Shown one piece after another: positions 1 through 7,450 of a stretch of DNA of 64,000 nt (the first letter of the stretch is position 1; each line of letters opens with the position of its first letter). The notes beneath the pieces were generated by a model. That model had not been told where the DNA came from and searched no databases. It was given only the letters and a program-made list of their open reading frames with translations. Origin of the DNA: Fictibacillus norfolkensis (GTDB lineage: Bacteria; Bacillota; Bacilli; Bacillales; Fictibacillaceae); contig NZ_JACSQM010000001.1 of NCBI RefSeq assembly GCF_014836645.1, positions 434,001 to 498,000 on the forward strand, given 5' to 3'. A program made the translations under genes and the position numbers.

Positions 1-84
1 GCAATAGAAGGTCCGATAACCTGATTCAGATCTTCTGTCTTCACAAACTAGTTGATAATGATGAAATATATCTCTTTCAAACAA
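1..84 (-). CDS. yutH: N-terminus of probable spore coat protein YutH (partial)
   Basis: On the minus strand an open frame runs off the left edge. From a TTG at 84 it reads LFERDIFHHYQLVCEDRRSE and continues for 28 codons. A purine-rich stretch (ggggtgggggga) lies about 7 bases before this TTG and would serve as ribosome site. The frame stays open up to an ATG at 186, but no ribosome site precedes that one. In B. subtilis yutH, a CotS-related kinase-like spore coat protein, neighbours yutG, so the assignment rests mainly on position. Only the first residues are visible and no domain can be checked. Confidence 0.35.
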   Translation of the reverse strand, partial: MFERDIFHHYQLVCEDRRSESGYRTFYC

Positions 85-239
85 AGCCGATCCCCCCACC
101 CCTTCAGCTTTCCAGCGGCAGATCATCTCTTTTAGATCAAACTTGAGCACACCACCGCATGATTGGATACAACATTGTATGCCCATATAGGCGAAGTGGT
201 TAGTACTTTTTATAAATTCATAACTTTAGTATGAAAACA

Positions 240-245
240 TATACT
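240..245 (+). promoter_or_regulatory. Possible -10 of pgpA promoter
   Basis: TATACT lies 41 bases before the pgpA start, with a weak -35 (TTCATA, 217-222) at 17-base spacing. The -35 is poor, so this is tentative. Confidence 0.35.
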
Positions 246-286
246 ATACAAAGCTAAGGAGACTAACAGAGAAAAGGAGTACAAGG

Positions 287-784
287 ATGCCAAATAAAAA
301 AGTGGAAAAAGTCGAAGAAACTGCACGCAAACAGCTGAACGAACGGGGCGTTACGGTAAATGATATCGCTGAGCTTGTTTATTTTCTCCAAGTCCCCTAC
401 CATCCTGACCTAAAAATGGATGTATGTAGAGAAAACGTTGAAAGAGTCATTGCCAAACGTGAAGTTCAGAATGCTATTCTCACAGGTATTGCTCTTGATG
501 TATTAGCAGAACAGAAAAAACTAGAGCAGCCGCTTCAGGAAATATTAGCCCGGGATGAAAGTCTTTATGGGATTGATGAAGTGATTGCACTCTCAATAGT
601 GAATATATATGGCTCGATCGGTTTTACCAACTACGGATTCATCGATAAACAAAAACCGGGTATTCTAGAAAAGCTTAATGATAAGTCTACAGGTATGGTT
701 CACACCTTTTTAGACGACATAGTCGGGGCTATTGCAGCTGCAGCATCGAGCAGATTAGCACATCGTGCAGCAAATGAAGAATAA
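287..784 (+). CDS. pgpA: Phosphatidylglycerophosphatase A family protein (YutG)
   Basis: A 165-residue protein of the PgpA family, which removes the phosphate from phosphatidylglycerophosphate in the last step of phosphatidylglycerol synthesis. Family-like segments are the N-terminal ARKQLNERGVTVNDIAELVYFLQ, the IDEVIALSIVNIYGSIGFTNYGFIDK block and the acidic VHTFLDDIVGAIAAA near the C-terminus. Length matches B. subtilis YutG. AAAAGGAG precedes the ATG by 8 bases. The gene is single, with its own terminator downstream. Synteny with yutF across the following repeat supports the call. Bacillus members of this family lack long hydrophobic segments, so membrane association is not evident from sequence. 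Confidence 0.85.
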   Translation: MPNKKVEKVEETARKQLNERGVTVNDIAELVYFLQVPYHPDLKMDVCRENVERVIAKREVQNAILTGIALDVLAEQKKLEQPLQEILARDESLYGIDEVIALSIVNIYGSIGFTNYGFIDKQKPGILEKLNDKSTGMVHTFLDDIVGAIAAAASSRLAHRAANEE

Positions 785-789
785 AAAAT

Positions 790-834
790 AAGGCTTAAGA
801 ACAAGAGGATCCTCTTTGACTTAAGCCTTTTTTA
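790..834 (+). terminator. pgpA terminator
   Basis: AAGGCTTAAG pairs with CTTAAGCCTT around an inner CAAGAGGATCCTCTTTG helix, followed by TTTTTTA. Confidence 0.85.
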
Positions 835-914
835 TTTTCTATTAAATAGTTATTGCTAAATAGTCCCACCGGGAAAAGCAAGTACCCTGAAACAAAAACT
901 GCATAAGTTCTTAT

Positions 915-1185
915 CTATTAGTAAGTCATTCAATTACTTGGCTTCCTTGGCAAGTTGGTTGGAGTGCAAGGTGCGTGCCTGCTACCTGATAAGCTTCTTG
1001 CAAGGCATGCGACGAGGAAGCAAACTGCGTAAGTATCAGCTAGTAGACGCAGGAGCAAGGATGCTTCCTAGAAGCGGTCAGGTGAGACCATTAAGGGCGC
1101 ATAGCGGCAAGGGGCTCACCGCCTGCCCCGCGGAAAGCGAGCATCCTGAAACGGAAATCAACCACTTTCAAGAGCAACTTCTTAA
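915..1185. repeat. MITE-like interspersed repeat, copy 1
   Basis: This copy fills the gap between convergent pgpA and yutF. It contains the family landmarks gttggttggagtgcaagg, ggctcaccgcctgccc, cgcggaaagcgagcatcc and aacggaaatcaacc, ending at caagagcaac. It carries extra sequence between the first two landmarks relative to copy 2. ORFs called inside it are products of the repeat and are not annotated. Confidence 0.75.
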
Positions 1186-1190
1186 TCAGC

Positions 1191-1958
1191 TTACTTGATC
1201 TCCCACTCATCCAACCCGTTAACGGTATACGTTGGATGCACTTCAATTTCTTCAAGGTGTTTCTTAGTTGTGACTCCTGTGTGCACAAGCAGAGTATCTA
1301 TCCCGGCACGAATACCAGCTAAGATATCTGTTTGATAGTTGTCCCCGATCATGAGTGTTTCTTCTTTTTTCGTTCCGAGTGTTTCTAACGCCATCTCCAT
1401 GATGATGGACTCAGGCTTACCGATAAACGTTGGTTCTGTTTGCGTAGAAACAGTAATGACAGAAGTCAGTGAGCCGTTTCCTGGCAGAAGTCCTCTTTCC
1501 GTCGGAAGAGCGATATCACCATTTGTCGAGATAAAAGTCGCTCCATTACGGACTGCAAGGCACGCTTTTGCTAACTTTTCATATGTGATCGAGCGATCGA
1601 TTCCGATCACAACAAAATCAGGTTTCTCTTCTACTAGTTCTAGTCCTTGTTCTTGAAGCGCTTCTCTAATTCCATCCTCACCGATACAATAAACTGTCGC
1701 ATTTTTCTTTTGTTCAGCAATATAGTTGGCTGTTGCCATACTCGTCGTATACACATGTTCAGCAGATGCTGGAATATCAAATCCTGCAAGCACATCTGCC
1801 ACTTGTTTTTTTGTTTTAGAAGAATTGTTTGTCACGAACAAATAGGGAAGCTTTTTTTCGTTTAATTTTTTTACAAAATCAACGGCCTCAACGATTCGTT
1901 CTGTTCCTCGATACATCGTACCGTCTAAGTCGATCAAGAATCCTTTATATGCCTTCAA
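1191..1958 (-). CDS. yutF: HAD-superfamily NagD-type phosphatase (YutF)
   Basis: A 255-residue HAD phosphatase of the NagD/p-nitrophenylphosphatase subfamily. Motif I is LIDLDGTMYRG (residues 8-18), motif II VTNNSS (43-48), and the C-terminal block GKPESIIMEMALETLG followed by ETLMIGDNYQTDI holds the substrate-side lysine and the DNYQTD acid motif. Such enzymes hydrolyse small phosphate esters in the cytosol; the natural substrate cannot be read from sequence. The start is a TTG (MKAYKGF) preceded by GGAGAG. It lies downstream of the SufR-like gene on the same strand with a 66-base gap, so co-transcription is possible. Confidence 0.87.
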   Translation of the reverse strand: MKAYKGFLIDLDGTMYRGTERIVEAVDFVKKLNEKKLPYLFVTNNSSKTKKQVADVLAGFDIPASAEHVYTTSMATANYIAEQKKNATVYCIGEDGIREALQEQGLELVEEKPDFVVIGIDRSITYEKLAKACLAVRNGATFISTNGDIALPTERGLLPGNGSLTSVITVSTQTEPTFIGKPESIIMEMALETLGTKKEETLMIGDNYQTDILAGIRAGIDTLLVHTGVTTKKHLEEIEVHPTYTVNGLDEWEIK

Positions 1959-2024
1959 TATGCTCTCTCCTTTTATCTACATTCTCATTCTACCTACTTC
2001 AAAAAAAAACACACCTGAAGCGTT

Positions 2025-2681
2025 TTAGACTTCAGATGTTTGCTTTTCTTCTTTTATCACATAACAGCAATAATCTCCGCCTTTTGCCATGCACGTCTTT
2101 CGCTCAACAGCGTCTGTTTGCAGCATGCGCTTAAAGAGTGAAAGCTCGCAGGAACAGGCTTGCTGATATTCATTCGCAACCTTAGCGATCGGACAGTTGT
2201 ACTCTGTTAATACATAAGTATCGGGATCTTCTCCTCTTTCCCAGTCCACCATGTACCCTGCTTCATTTTGAATATTAGCCAGTTCATTTACTTTTTGTTC
2301 AAACTCTGTGAGTGTGTTCATTCGATCTTTATATCTATCCTGCAGACGATTTTCACGTCGTTTAAATAATTCATCGATTGTTTCTGTGCCACTCACTTCT
2401 TCTATATCTTTTAAAAAATCAACGGTTAGTCCTGAATAGTTTCGTGGAAATTGTTCGTCACCGCTTGCTGTAAGATGATAAAAATGGATTGGTCTTCCCA
2501 TAGCCTGTCGTACAAGAGTCGTTTCAATCACATGGTCACGTTCTAATGTGTTGAGATGACGACGAACAGCCATTTCGGTTATTCCGAGGGATTTTGCCAT
2601 TTCCGTAACGGTCATCCTCTTATTTCTTTTTAAAAGATAGATGATTTCATCACGGGTTGAGGTGTGATTCTTCATGGTCAT
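2025..2681 (-). CDS. SufR-like winged-helix regulator with C-terminal cysteine cluster
   Basis: An N-terminal helix-turn-helix (TRDEIIYLLKRNKRMTVTEMAKSLGITEMAVRRHLNTLERD) is followed by a GRPIHFYHLTASG wing. The C-terminal half carries spaced cysteines in NCPIAKVANEYQQACSCELSLFKRML and KTCMAKGGDYCCYVI. This arrangement is that of SufR-type DeoR/ArsR-like regulators, in which the cysteines hold an Fe-S cluster that sets DNA binding. Three ATG/GTG codons cluster at the start; the ATG at 2681 has the best spacing from AAAGGA. It lies between yutE and yutF on the same strand. SUF and lipA in the window are plausible targets, by inference only. The imperfect palindrome at 2724-2745 could be its own operator. 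Confidence 0.75.
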   Translation of the reverse strand: MTMKNHTSTRDEIIYLLKRNKRMTVTEMAKSLGITEMAVRRHLNTLERDHVIETTLVRQAMGRPIHFYHLTASGDEQFPRNYSGLTVDFLKDIEEVSGTETIDELFKRRENRLQDRYKDRMNTLTEFEQKVNELANIQNEAGYMVDWERGEDPDTYVLTEYNCPIAKVANEYQQACSCELSLFKRMLQTDAVERKTCMAKGGDYCCYVIKEEKQTSEV

Positions 2682-2723
2682 CACCATCCTTTGTCACCAT
2701 TTTATCGTAAATAAGGGTAAACG

Positions 2724-2745
2724 TACATTTTTAAATATAAATGTA
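2724..2745. promoter_or_regulatory. Imperfect palindrome upstream of SufR-like gene
   Basis: TACATTT and AAATGTA face each other around an AT-rich centre, 43-64 bases before the regulator start, at the place expected for its promoter. This is an operator candidate; nothing else supports it. Confidence 0.35.
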
Positions 2746-2762
2746 TAAAAACTCCTTTAACC

Positions 2763-3203
2763 TTATTCAGGTAAAAATGCAGAAACTGGCCCCAACTCTT
2801 CTTCTAAGTACCTTTTAACGTGTAACGGAAATGCTGAGAGTTCTTTCTCTTTTAAAGCAATGGTATCAAATATGACTTTACTATCAGCAGAAGTATAATC
2901 TTGAACAAGTGACTTACGAAGGTTCACCACTTCTTTCAGTGATACTGCTTCATCGTTCGGAATTACTTTTTCATCAATCAGGATATCAAGAATATCTTCA
3001 AAGCTTCCAGGATCGCGCATGATAAATCCATCAATGATCATGTTTCCAACGTCCATCATCGATTCGATCAACATGTGTCCGATTCTTTCCACCACAAGTG
3101 TTTCAAGCTTATTTTTGGGAGCTGATAATTCTTTGAACGTATGGATTAACTCATTCATATACACTAAATGTTCATTGATTTTCTTTCGATCAACAAAATA
3201 CAT
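2763..3203 (-). CDS. yutE: DUF86 family protein YutE (HepT-like fold)
   Basis: About 146 residues beginning MYFVDRKKINEHLVYMNELI, the typical YutE start. The ATG at 3203 follows AAAGGTGA at 5 bases; an upstream in-frame extension lacks a ribosome site. DUF86/HepT proteins are all-helical. HepT toxins carry an R-x4-6-H-x-Y motif, and here the matching segment reads LRKSLVQDY, with Q at the histidine position. No MNT-type nucleotidyltransferase partner lies beside it, so a toxin role is unlikely. Function is unknown. Position next to the DUF3055 gene and near yutD follows the B. subtilis order. Confidence 0.75.
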   Translation of the reverse strand: MYFVDRKKINEHLVYMNELIHTFKELSAPKNKLETLVVERIGHMLIESMMDVGNMIIDGFIMRDPGSFEDILDILIDEKVIPNDEAVSLKEVVNLRKSLVQDYTSADSKVIFDTIALKEKELSAFPLHVKRYLEEELGPVSAFLPE

Positions 3204-3306
3204 AGTCATCACCTTTTGTAAGTTTCTCAAGTAAAGTGTAACATAAAGTAAGACCAATCATATGGACTCAAAATTTAAATTTTGCTTAGTACGAAGGAGG
3301 AACAAA

Positions 3307-3576
3307 ATGAACGAGGAAACATTTTTCTTATATGATGATAAAGAAACAACAGAAACGCGCTTTGTAAGCTTTATGGGACGTAATACTCGCTTTGATCTTG
3401 CCATCACGAAAACAACGAGACATTACGGAAAGTCATTAGTCCTAAACATGTTAGGCAGTACATATGCCATCATCGGTCAAGATGATCTAGAAGAAGAAGG
3501 CTATTTAGAACACGCGTTTAATCTAACTGAAGAGGACGCGATGGAGCTGCGTGAATTTTTAGCTGAAGTTGTTTAA
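3307..3576 (+). CDS. DUF3055 family small protein
   Basis: About 89 residues starting MNEETFFLYDDKETTETRFVSFMG. The ATG at 3307 follows GAAGGAGG at 6 bases; an earlier in-frame ATG at 3262 has no ribosome site. The sequence matches the conserved Firmicutes family DUF3055 as I recall it (acidic, cytosolic, no transmembrane segment). It is divergent from yutE. No function is known. Confidence 0.7.
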   Translation: MNEETFFLYDDKETTETRFVSFMGRNTRFDLAITKTTRHYGKSLVLNMLGSTYAIIGQDDLEEEGYLEHAFNLTEEDAMELREFLAEVV

Positions 3577-3677
3577 GATGTAATCAAAATGTACCAAAAA
3601 AGAATCATGCTTTCTTGGAGACACTTTAGATAAGGATACTTTCTTATCCTAAAATGGCCGAAGAGAGGATGGTTTTT

Positions 3678-3965
3678 TTGTTCGAAAAAGAAAAAGAACA
3701 ATATACTGATTTTTCGAATGTAGAGACTGGTCGTAATTACGTACTTCCTGAGGATTTACCTGAAGGTCCATATGGCTCACCTATCAAAAGAGCTTTAGGA
3801 AAATCGACTCCTTGGAGAGAAGAACAGCGTTATTATAGCGCCTTTAACTATGAAAACAAAACCCTTCATGAAGGTCTGGAAAGACAAGATCCTGGTGCTC
3901 ATCCTACACACGATGATCCAGAATATCATACGGAAAAGCCTTATGAGGATTCTCGAGGCTCATAA
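3678..3965 (+). CDS. Small acidic cytosolic protein, function unknown
   Basis: About 95 residues, rich in E, Y and P, with no hydrophobic segment. It contains EDLPEGPYGSPI and a C-terminal ERQDPGAHPTHDDPEYHTEKP stretch that looks unstructured. The TTG at 3678 is placed 8 bases after GAGAGGA and gives MFEKEKEQYTDF; in-frame ATGs at 3654 and 3669 sit on or before that ribosome site. Similar short proteins occur in other Bacillaceae near yutD, from memory. No function is assigned. Confidence 0.6.
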   Translation: MFEKEKEQYTDFSNVETGRNYVLPEDLPEGPYGSPIKRALGKSTPWREEQRYYSAFNYENKTLHEGLERQDPGAHPTHDDPEYHTEKPYEDSRGS

Positions 3966-4026
3966 GGGAACTCCGTTTATTCTGTACTAGCTTGCATGCC
4001 AGCCGATCATTGCTAAAGACAAAGAA

Positions 4027-4051
4027 AAACCCCTGAATTTCTCAGGGGTTT
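4027..4051. terminator. Bidirectional terminator between the small acidic gene and yutD
   Basis: AAACCCCTGA and TCAGGGGTTT form a perfect 10-bp stem. The yutD stop codon lies in its right arm. T-rich sequence follows on both strands. Confidence 0.75.
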
Positions 4052-4317
4052 ACTTTTTTGACTACAAAATACGGACAACCGAAATTACAATATTCATAAA
4101 TGTATTCCGGCAATGTGCTGATCTTCGTATCAAACGTAGCCTTTTCATGATTGTCTTCAAAGAACCCACGAAGTCGAAGCTGTTCGTAACCGAGATCACC
4201 AACAATATAATCGTATTTATGTAAGATTTCACTATAGCGCGCTTTAAATTGTTCCTCGTTAAAGGCTTCTTTTACATCTTCAATCACTTCATAGGAATAA
4301 TTACCAACTGTAATCAA
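4042..4317 (-). CDS. yutD: YutD family protein (DUF1027)
   Basis: 91 residues beginning MITVGNYSYEVIEDVKEAFNEEQFKARYSE and containing KYDYIVGDLGYEQLRLRGFFED and a C-terminal EYCNFGCPYFVVKKV with two cysteines. These blocks are those of the YutD family. It is a small cytosolic protein of unknown function, conserved in bacilli next to lipA. It diverges from yutC. Confidence 0.82.
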   Translation of the reverse strand: MITVGNYSYEVIEDVKEAFNEEQFKARYSEILHKYDYIVGDLGYEQLRLRGFFEDNHEKATFDTKISTLPEYIYEYCNFGCPYFVVKKVNP

Positions 4318-4438
4318 AAATGCTTCACCTCGTTTCCTGATACTTATTTTACCATGCTTGTGCTCTTTACAGCCAACAATTTCTTCGTAAAGATCTTCTA
4401 CTTTAAGGCACTCTATAGAATAAGGAGGTGAAACACCT

Positions 4439-5050
4439 GTGAAAAAACTAGGAATGTTCTTATTGATCGGCTTGATGCTTGCTGGATGTGGCGGCGGTGA
4501 TCAAAAGAAGATGGGGCAAGAATATAAATTTTCTAAAACGAATGTAAAAGATGAGAATCGAATTGGCAACAACATGAATTATGGGGACTTTGGATATATG
4601 CGTCATATGTCGGGGGACAAAGTAAAAACAGGAAATGCTGTTCCGTACTTAAATCGTCAAAAGCTTGCCGATATGATCTCTGATATGGTTCTGCAATTAC
4701 CGGATATTAAAGATGTCGGTACATTAGTAACGGATGAAGAGGTACTGATCGGCTACAAGACAACAAACAAGGACCGAAATGCAGCTGCAGATCAAGTAAA
4801 GATGACTGGTTTCTCTGTTGTACCAAGATATTATCATGTGTATGTGTCAGATGAAAAAGGAATGATCGATAAGATCGAACAATATCAATCCTTAAACAAT
4901 GATACCGAACAGATCGAAGGAATCATGGACCAGTTGATCCTACAAATGAAAAAAGCGCCTCAAGGCAAGAAGTGGAACTATGGGGAAAATGAAAACGGTG
5001 AGATGAACGGGGAAACGAACAGTATGCGCGGGCAAATGGAAGGCAAATAA
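4439..5050 (+). CDS. yutC: YhcN/YlaJ-family sporulation lipoprotein (YutC)
   Basis: 203 residues with a lipoprotein signal (MKKLGMFLLIGLMLAGCGGG, lipobox LAGC). The mature part holds the YhcN/YlaJ pattern: KLADMISDMVLQLPDIKDVGTLVTDEEVLIGYKT, then a VPRYYHVYVSD segment. Family members are lipoproteins linked to spore formation or germination in bacilli. The GTG start follows AAGGAGGTG. The last 30 residues are N/G/M-rich and probably disordered. It shares a bidirectional terminator with lipA. Confidence 0.8.
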   Translation: MKKLGMFLLIGLMLAGCGGGDQKKMGQEYKFSKTNVKDENRIGNNMNYGDFGYMRHMSGDKVKTGNAVPYLNRQKLADMISDMVLQLPDIKDVGTLVTDEEVLIGYKTTNKDRNAAADQVKMTGFSVVPRYYHVYVSDEKGMIDKIEQYQSLNNDTEQIEGIMDQLILQMKKAPQGKKWNYGENENGEMNGETNSMRGQMEGK

Positions 5051-5083
5051 AAAACCAGAAGCAGCTCGATGCTTCTGGTTTTC
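5050..5083. terminator. Bidirectional terminator between yutC and lipA
   Basis: AAAACCAGAAGCA and TGCTTCTGGTTTT form a 13-bp stem with a six-base loop. Confidence 0.88.
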
Positions 5084-5091
5084 TCTTTTAT

Positions 5092-5976
5092 TTAGCTGTT
5101 TTGGGCAGCTGCGTTAACTTGTTCATCAGCATGGTAAGAAGAACGCACGAGAGGTCCTGACTCACAATGCTTGAATCCTTTAGAGAACGCGATATCACGC
5201 AATTCTTTAAACTCATCTGGTGTATAGTATTTTTGTACTTTTAAATGTTTCTTAGTAGGTTGTAGATATTGTCCGATCGTCATGATATCAACGTTATTTG
5301 CACGTAGATCATCCATCGTTTCTACAATTTCATCCCACGTCTCACCTAATCCGATCATAAGACTGGATTTAGTTGGGATGTTGGCATTCATTTCTTTTGC
5401 ACGACGCAAGAACTCCATTGTTCTGTCATACGTAGCACGTGCACGAACTCTCGGAGAAAGACGTCGCACCGTTTCAATATTGTGGTTCATGATGTCTGGT
5501 TTTGCATCCATCAATGTTTTCAGTGCATCAAAGTCACCTAACATGTCAGATGGAAGAACTTCAATGGAACAGAACGGATTACGAGCACGTACAGAACGAA
5601 CGGTTTCAGCAAAAACATGAGCACCGCCATCTTTAAGGTCATCACGTGCAACCGCTGTGATTACTACGTGTTTCAGACCCATTTGCTCAACTGATTCTGC
5701 AACACGTTCTGGCTCTTGAAGATCAAGTTCTGTTGGTAATCCTGTTTTTACTGCACAAAAACGACAAGCACGTGTACAGATATCTCCAAGGATCATAAAA
5801 GTTGCTGTTTTTCGTACAGCCCAGCATTCATGGATGTTCGGACACTTTGCTTCTTCACATACCGTATGTAGCTTTTTCTCACGCATCATCTTTTTGAGTT
5901 CTTTATAATTTTCATTCGTGTTTAACTTTATTTTTAACCACTCGGGTTTACGTACATATTCTTCTTTCTTTGCCAT
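5092..5976 (-). CDS. lipA: Lipoyl synthase
   Basis: A radical-SAM enzyme that inserts two sulfurs into octanoyl groups on lipoyl domains. The auxiliary cluster ligands are C-x4-C-x5-C in [12 protein letters not shown], and the radical-SAM motif is CTRACRFC (CxxxCxxC). The conserved C-terminal serine ligand is in [15 protein letters not shown]. Length (about 294 residues) is normal. Of the tandem starts GTG-ATG-ATG-ATG, the ATG at 5976 best fits the GGGGTGAT ribosome site. It depends on Fe-S assembly (SUF at 17-22 kb); GcvH at 32.5 kb is a target. Confidence 0.95.
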   Translation of the reverse strand: MAKKEEYVRKPEWLKIKLNTNENYKELKKMMREKKLHTVCEEAKCPNIHECWAVRKTATFMILGDICTRACRFCAVKTGLPTELDLQEPERVAESVEQMGLKHVVITAVARDDLKDGGAHVFAETVRSVRARNPFCSIEVLPSDMLGDFDALKTLMDAKPDIMNHNIETVRRLSPRVRARATYDRTMEFLRRAKEMNANIPTKSSLMIGLGETWDEIVETMDDLRANNVDIMTIGQYLQPTKKHLKVQKYYTPDEFKELRDIAFSKGFKHCESGPLVRSSYHADEQVNAAAQNS

Positions 5977-6180
5977 CATCATCACCCCAGATTTTCTTGG
6001 TCTATCGTATAATGAACGTTCGTATTTTAGTTTCTACTTAAACATTATTGTCCCATCAATACTCTACCATACGCCAGGGCAAAATTCCAAACAAGAGTTT
6101 TTTCCAACATTTTTCCTTCATGTTTTTTTATAACTTCAACAAACTATAGATAAATGAAAGAAAGGAGTGGATTGGGACGT

Positions 6181-7182
6181 ATGAGGAAATTCACAGTCCT
6201 GTTCCTCACTCTGACAGCCCTTCTAATAACCTTTCTTCCGGAAAGCAGGAGCACGGCAGCAGAGCGATTTACGAAAGAAGATGTGGAAAGGCTTAGCCTC
6301 TATAAAAAAATGGAATCCGTCACTCTGATTCCATGGCACTACTTTGCGGGCGTAGACCAATATGAAAGAAGCGTAAGAAAAGCGAGAAGAGATCTACCTG
6401 CCAGAAAAGGATTAGTCGGTATTTATTTTTCTCCCTTACAATGGTCTGGACCAATAAATCCAACGATGGACGATACAAACCCTGAACGTATCTCCATGTT
6501 TGGAGGCATCGGAAGAGATGGCAACAACGACGGAATTGCTGATCGTAACAACGATGAAGACATCCTATATACCTTTAGTGAGATCATAAAAAAGCATGGA
6601 CATGATATAGAAAATTTCAGAATCGGCCTTTGGAGCTACTATCAACGAGATAAAGCCGTAGATATCATTATGGAAAACGCGAAGATCTATGAGACCTATG
6701 GAACGGTTTCTCTAGACAAACACAGTTTTATCGTTCCATTAAGATCGAACTATAGCTACCGAAGCACTTGGGGTGACCGGCGCGGATTTGGTGGATTACG
6801 TATCCATGAGGGCACAGATATATTTGCAGATTACGGCGTTCCGGTAAAAGCCGTATCATACGGAATTGTGGAAATTAAAGGATGGAACCGTTTTGGCGGA
6901 TGGAGAATCGGTGTCCGTGATATCAATAATGTGTATCATTATTACGCCCATTTAGGGAGCTTCAATAAAGCGATTGAAAAAGGTACAATCGTCGAACCTG
7001 GGACGGTGCTTGGATACGTGGGTAGTTCAGGCTACGGTCCTCCCGGAACTTCCGGGAAATTCCCTCCTCATCTTCACTTTGGGATGTACCGTGACAACGG
7101 ATATACGGAATGGGCATTCGATCCATACCCTTATTTAAAAGCATGGGAACGTCAGGAGCGTATTAACAACAGGCGAAGATAA
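6181..7182 (+). CDS. lytH: M23 family metallopeptidase LytH (YunA)
   Basis: About 333 residues with a signal peptide or N-terminal anchor (MRKFTVLFLTLTALLITFLPESRSTA) and a C-terminal LytM/M23 domain. The zinc motifs are HEGTD (H-x3-D) and the HLH of FPPHLHFG, with HYYAH between. In B. subtilis LytH is a SigK-dependent L-Ala-D-Glu endopeptidase that trims cross-links of the spore cortex. Two starts fit AAAGGAGTGGA: a TTG at 6172 and the ATG at 6181. The catalytic residues are intact. Synteny with lipA supports the assignment. Confidence 0.87.
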   Translation: MRKFTVLFLTLTALLITFLPESRSTAAERFTKEDVERLSLYKKMESVTLIPWHYFAGVDQYERSVRKARRDLPARKGLVGIYFSPLQWSGPINPTMDDTNPERISMFGGIGRDGNNDGIADRNNDEDILYTFSEIIKKHGHDIENFRIGLWSYYQRDKAVDIIMENAKIYETYGTVSLDKHSFIVPLRSNYSYRSTWGDRRGFGGLRIHEGTDIFADYGVPVKAVSYGIVEIKGWNRFGGWRIGVRDINNVYHYYAHLGSFNKAIEKGTIVEPGTVLGYVGSSGYGPPGTSGKFPPHLHFGMYRDNGYTEWAFDPYPYLKAWERQERINNRRR

Positions 7183-7207
7183 TATTGAATGGTGGCAAAG
7201 TTGAAAA

Positions 7208-7230
7208 AGAAGCTTGAGGGCTTCTTTTTT
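7208..7230 (+). terminator. lytH terminator
   Basis: AGAAGC pairs with GCTTCT and is followed by a T-run. Confidence 0.65.
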
Positions 7231-7300
7231 CATATGGCGCTCGTATTTTTCATATGGCGCTCGTAAATCTCGAGCCTTGCTCTGAATTACGAGCGCCATC
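7231..7300. repeat. 20-nt periodic array E (core GGCGCTCGTA) with overlapping inverted repeat
   Basis: CATATGGCGCTCGTA occurs at 7231 and again at 7251, exactly 20 bases apart. A third, decayed unit (TTGCTC) is in phase at 7277. The second copy also forms a 13-bp perfect inverted repeat with TTACGAGCGCCAT at 7287-7299. It lies between the convergent lytH and metS-like terminators. It resembles arrays A-D elsewhere in the window. Confidence 0.55.
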
Positions 7301-7308
7301 ATAAGAAA

Positions 7309-7338
7309 AAGCTGGTTCTTCAATTGAAGAACCAGCTT
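7309..7338. terminator. Terminator of the NSS transporter operon
   Basis: A 30-base perfect palindrome of two 15-base arms, the left being AAGCTGGTTCTTCAA, lies 6 bases beyond the small-subunit stop. On the minus strand it is followed by TTTTTCTT. Confidence 0.85.
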
Positions 7339-7344
7339 CAATCT

Positions 7345-7449
7345 TTATTTTTTTCTTGAAACGCGAACCACATTTGCAATACTTGCGAGGAGGCCGCCCC
7401 ATAGGATAACCATGCCAATCACCATCATTGTAATCGCACTGCCTGTCAT
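7345..7449 (-). CDS. metS: MetS-like small subunit of NSS-family transporter
   Basis: A 34-codon gene reading MTGSAITMMVIGMVILWGGL, then LASIANVVRVSRKK. It is one hydrophobic helix with a basic tail. It starts one base after the stop of the large subunit, with GGAGGT just before. Small subunits of this form (MetS) pair with NSS transporters and are needed for methionine/alanine uptake by MetPS in Corynebacterium glutamicum. Too short for usual gene callers, but the ribosome site, spacing and following terminator all support it. Confidence 0.8.
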   Translation of the reverse strand: MTGSAITMMVIGMVILWGGLLASIANVVRVSRKK

Positions 7450-7450
7450 A

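Noticed and set aside
938..1198. Open frame inside repeat copy 1 (also 13384-13644 in copy 2)
   Set aside because: Both frames derive from the interspersed repeat, share no ribosome site and encode repeat-specific sequence.
2763..3203. HepT-MntA toxin-antitoxin system
   Set aside because: No nucleotidyltransferase partner is adjacent and the histidine of R-x4-6-H-x-Y is replaced.
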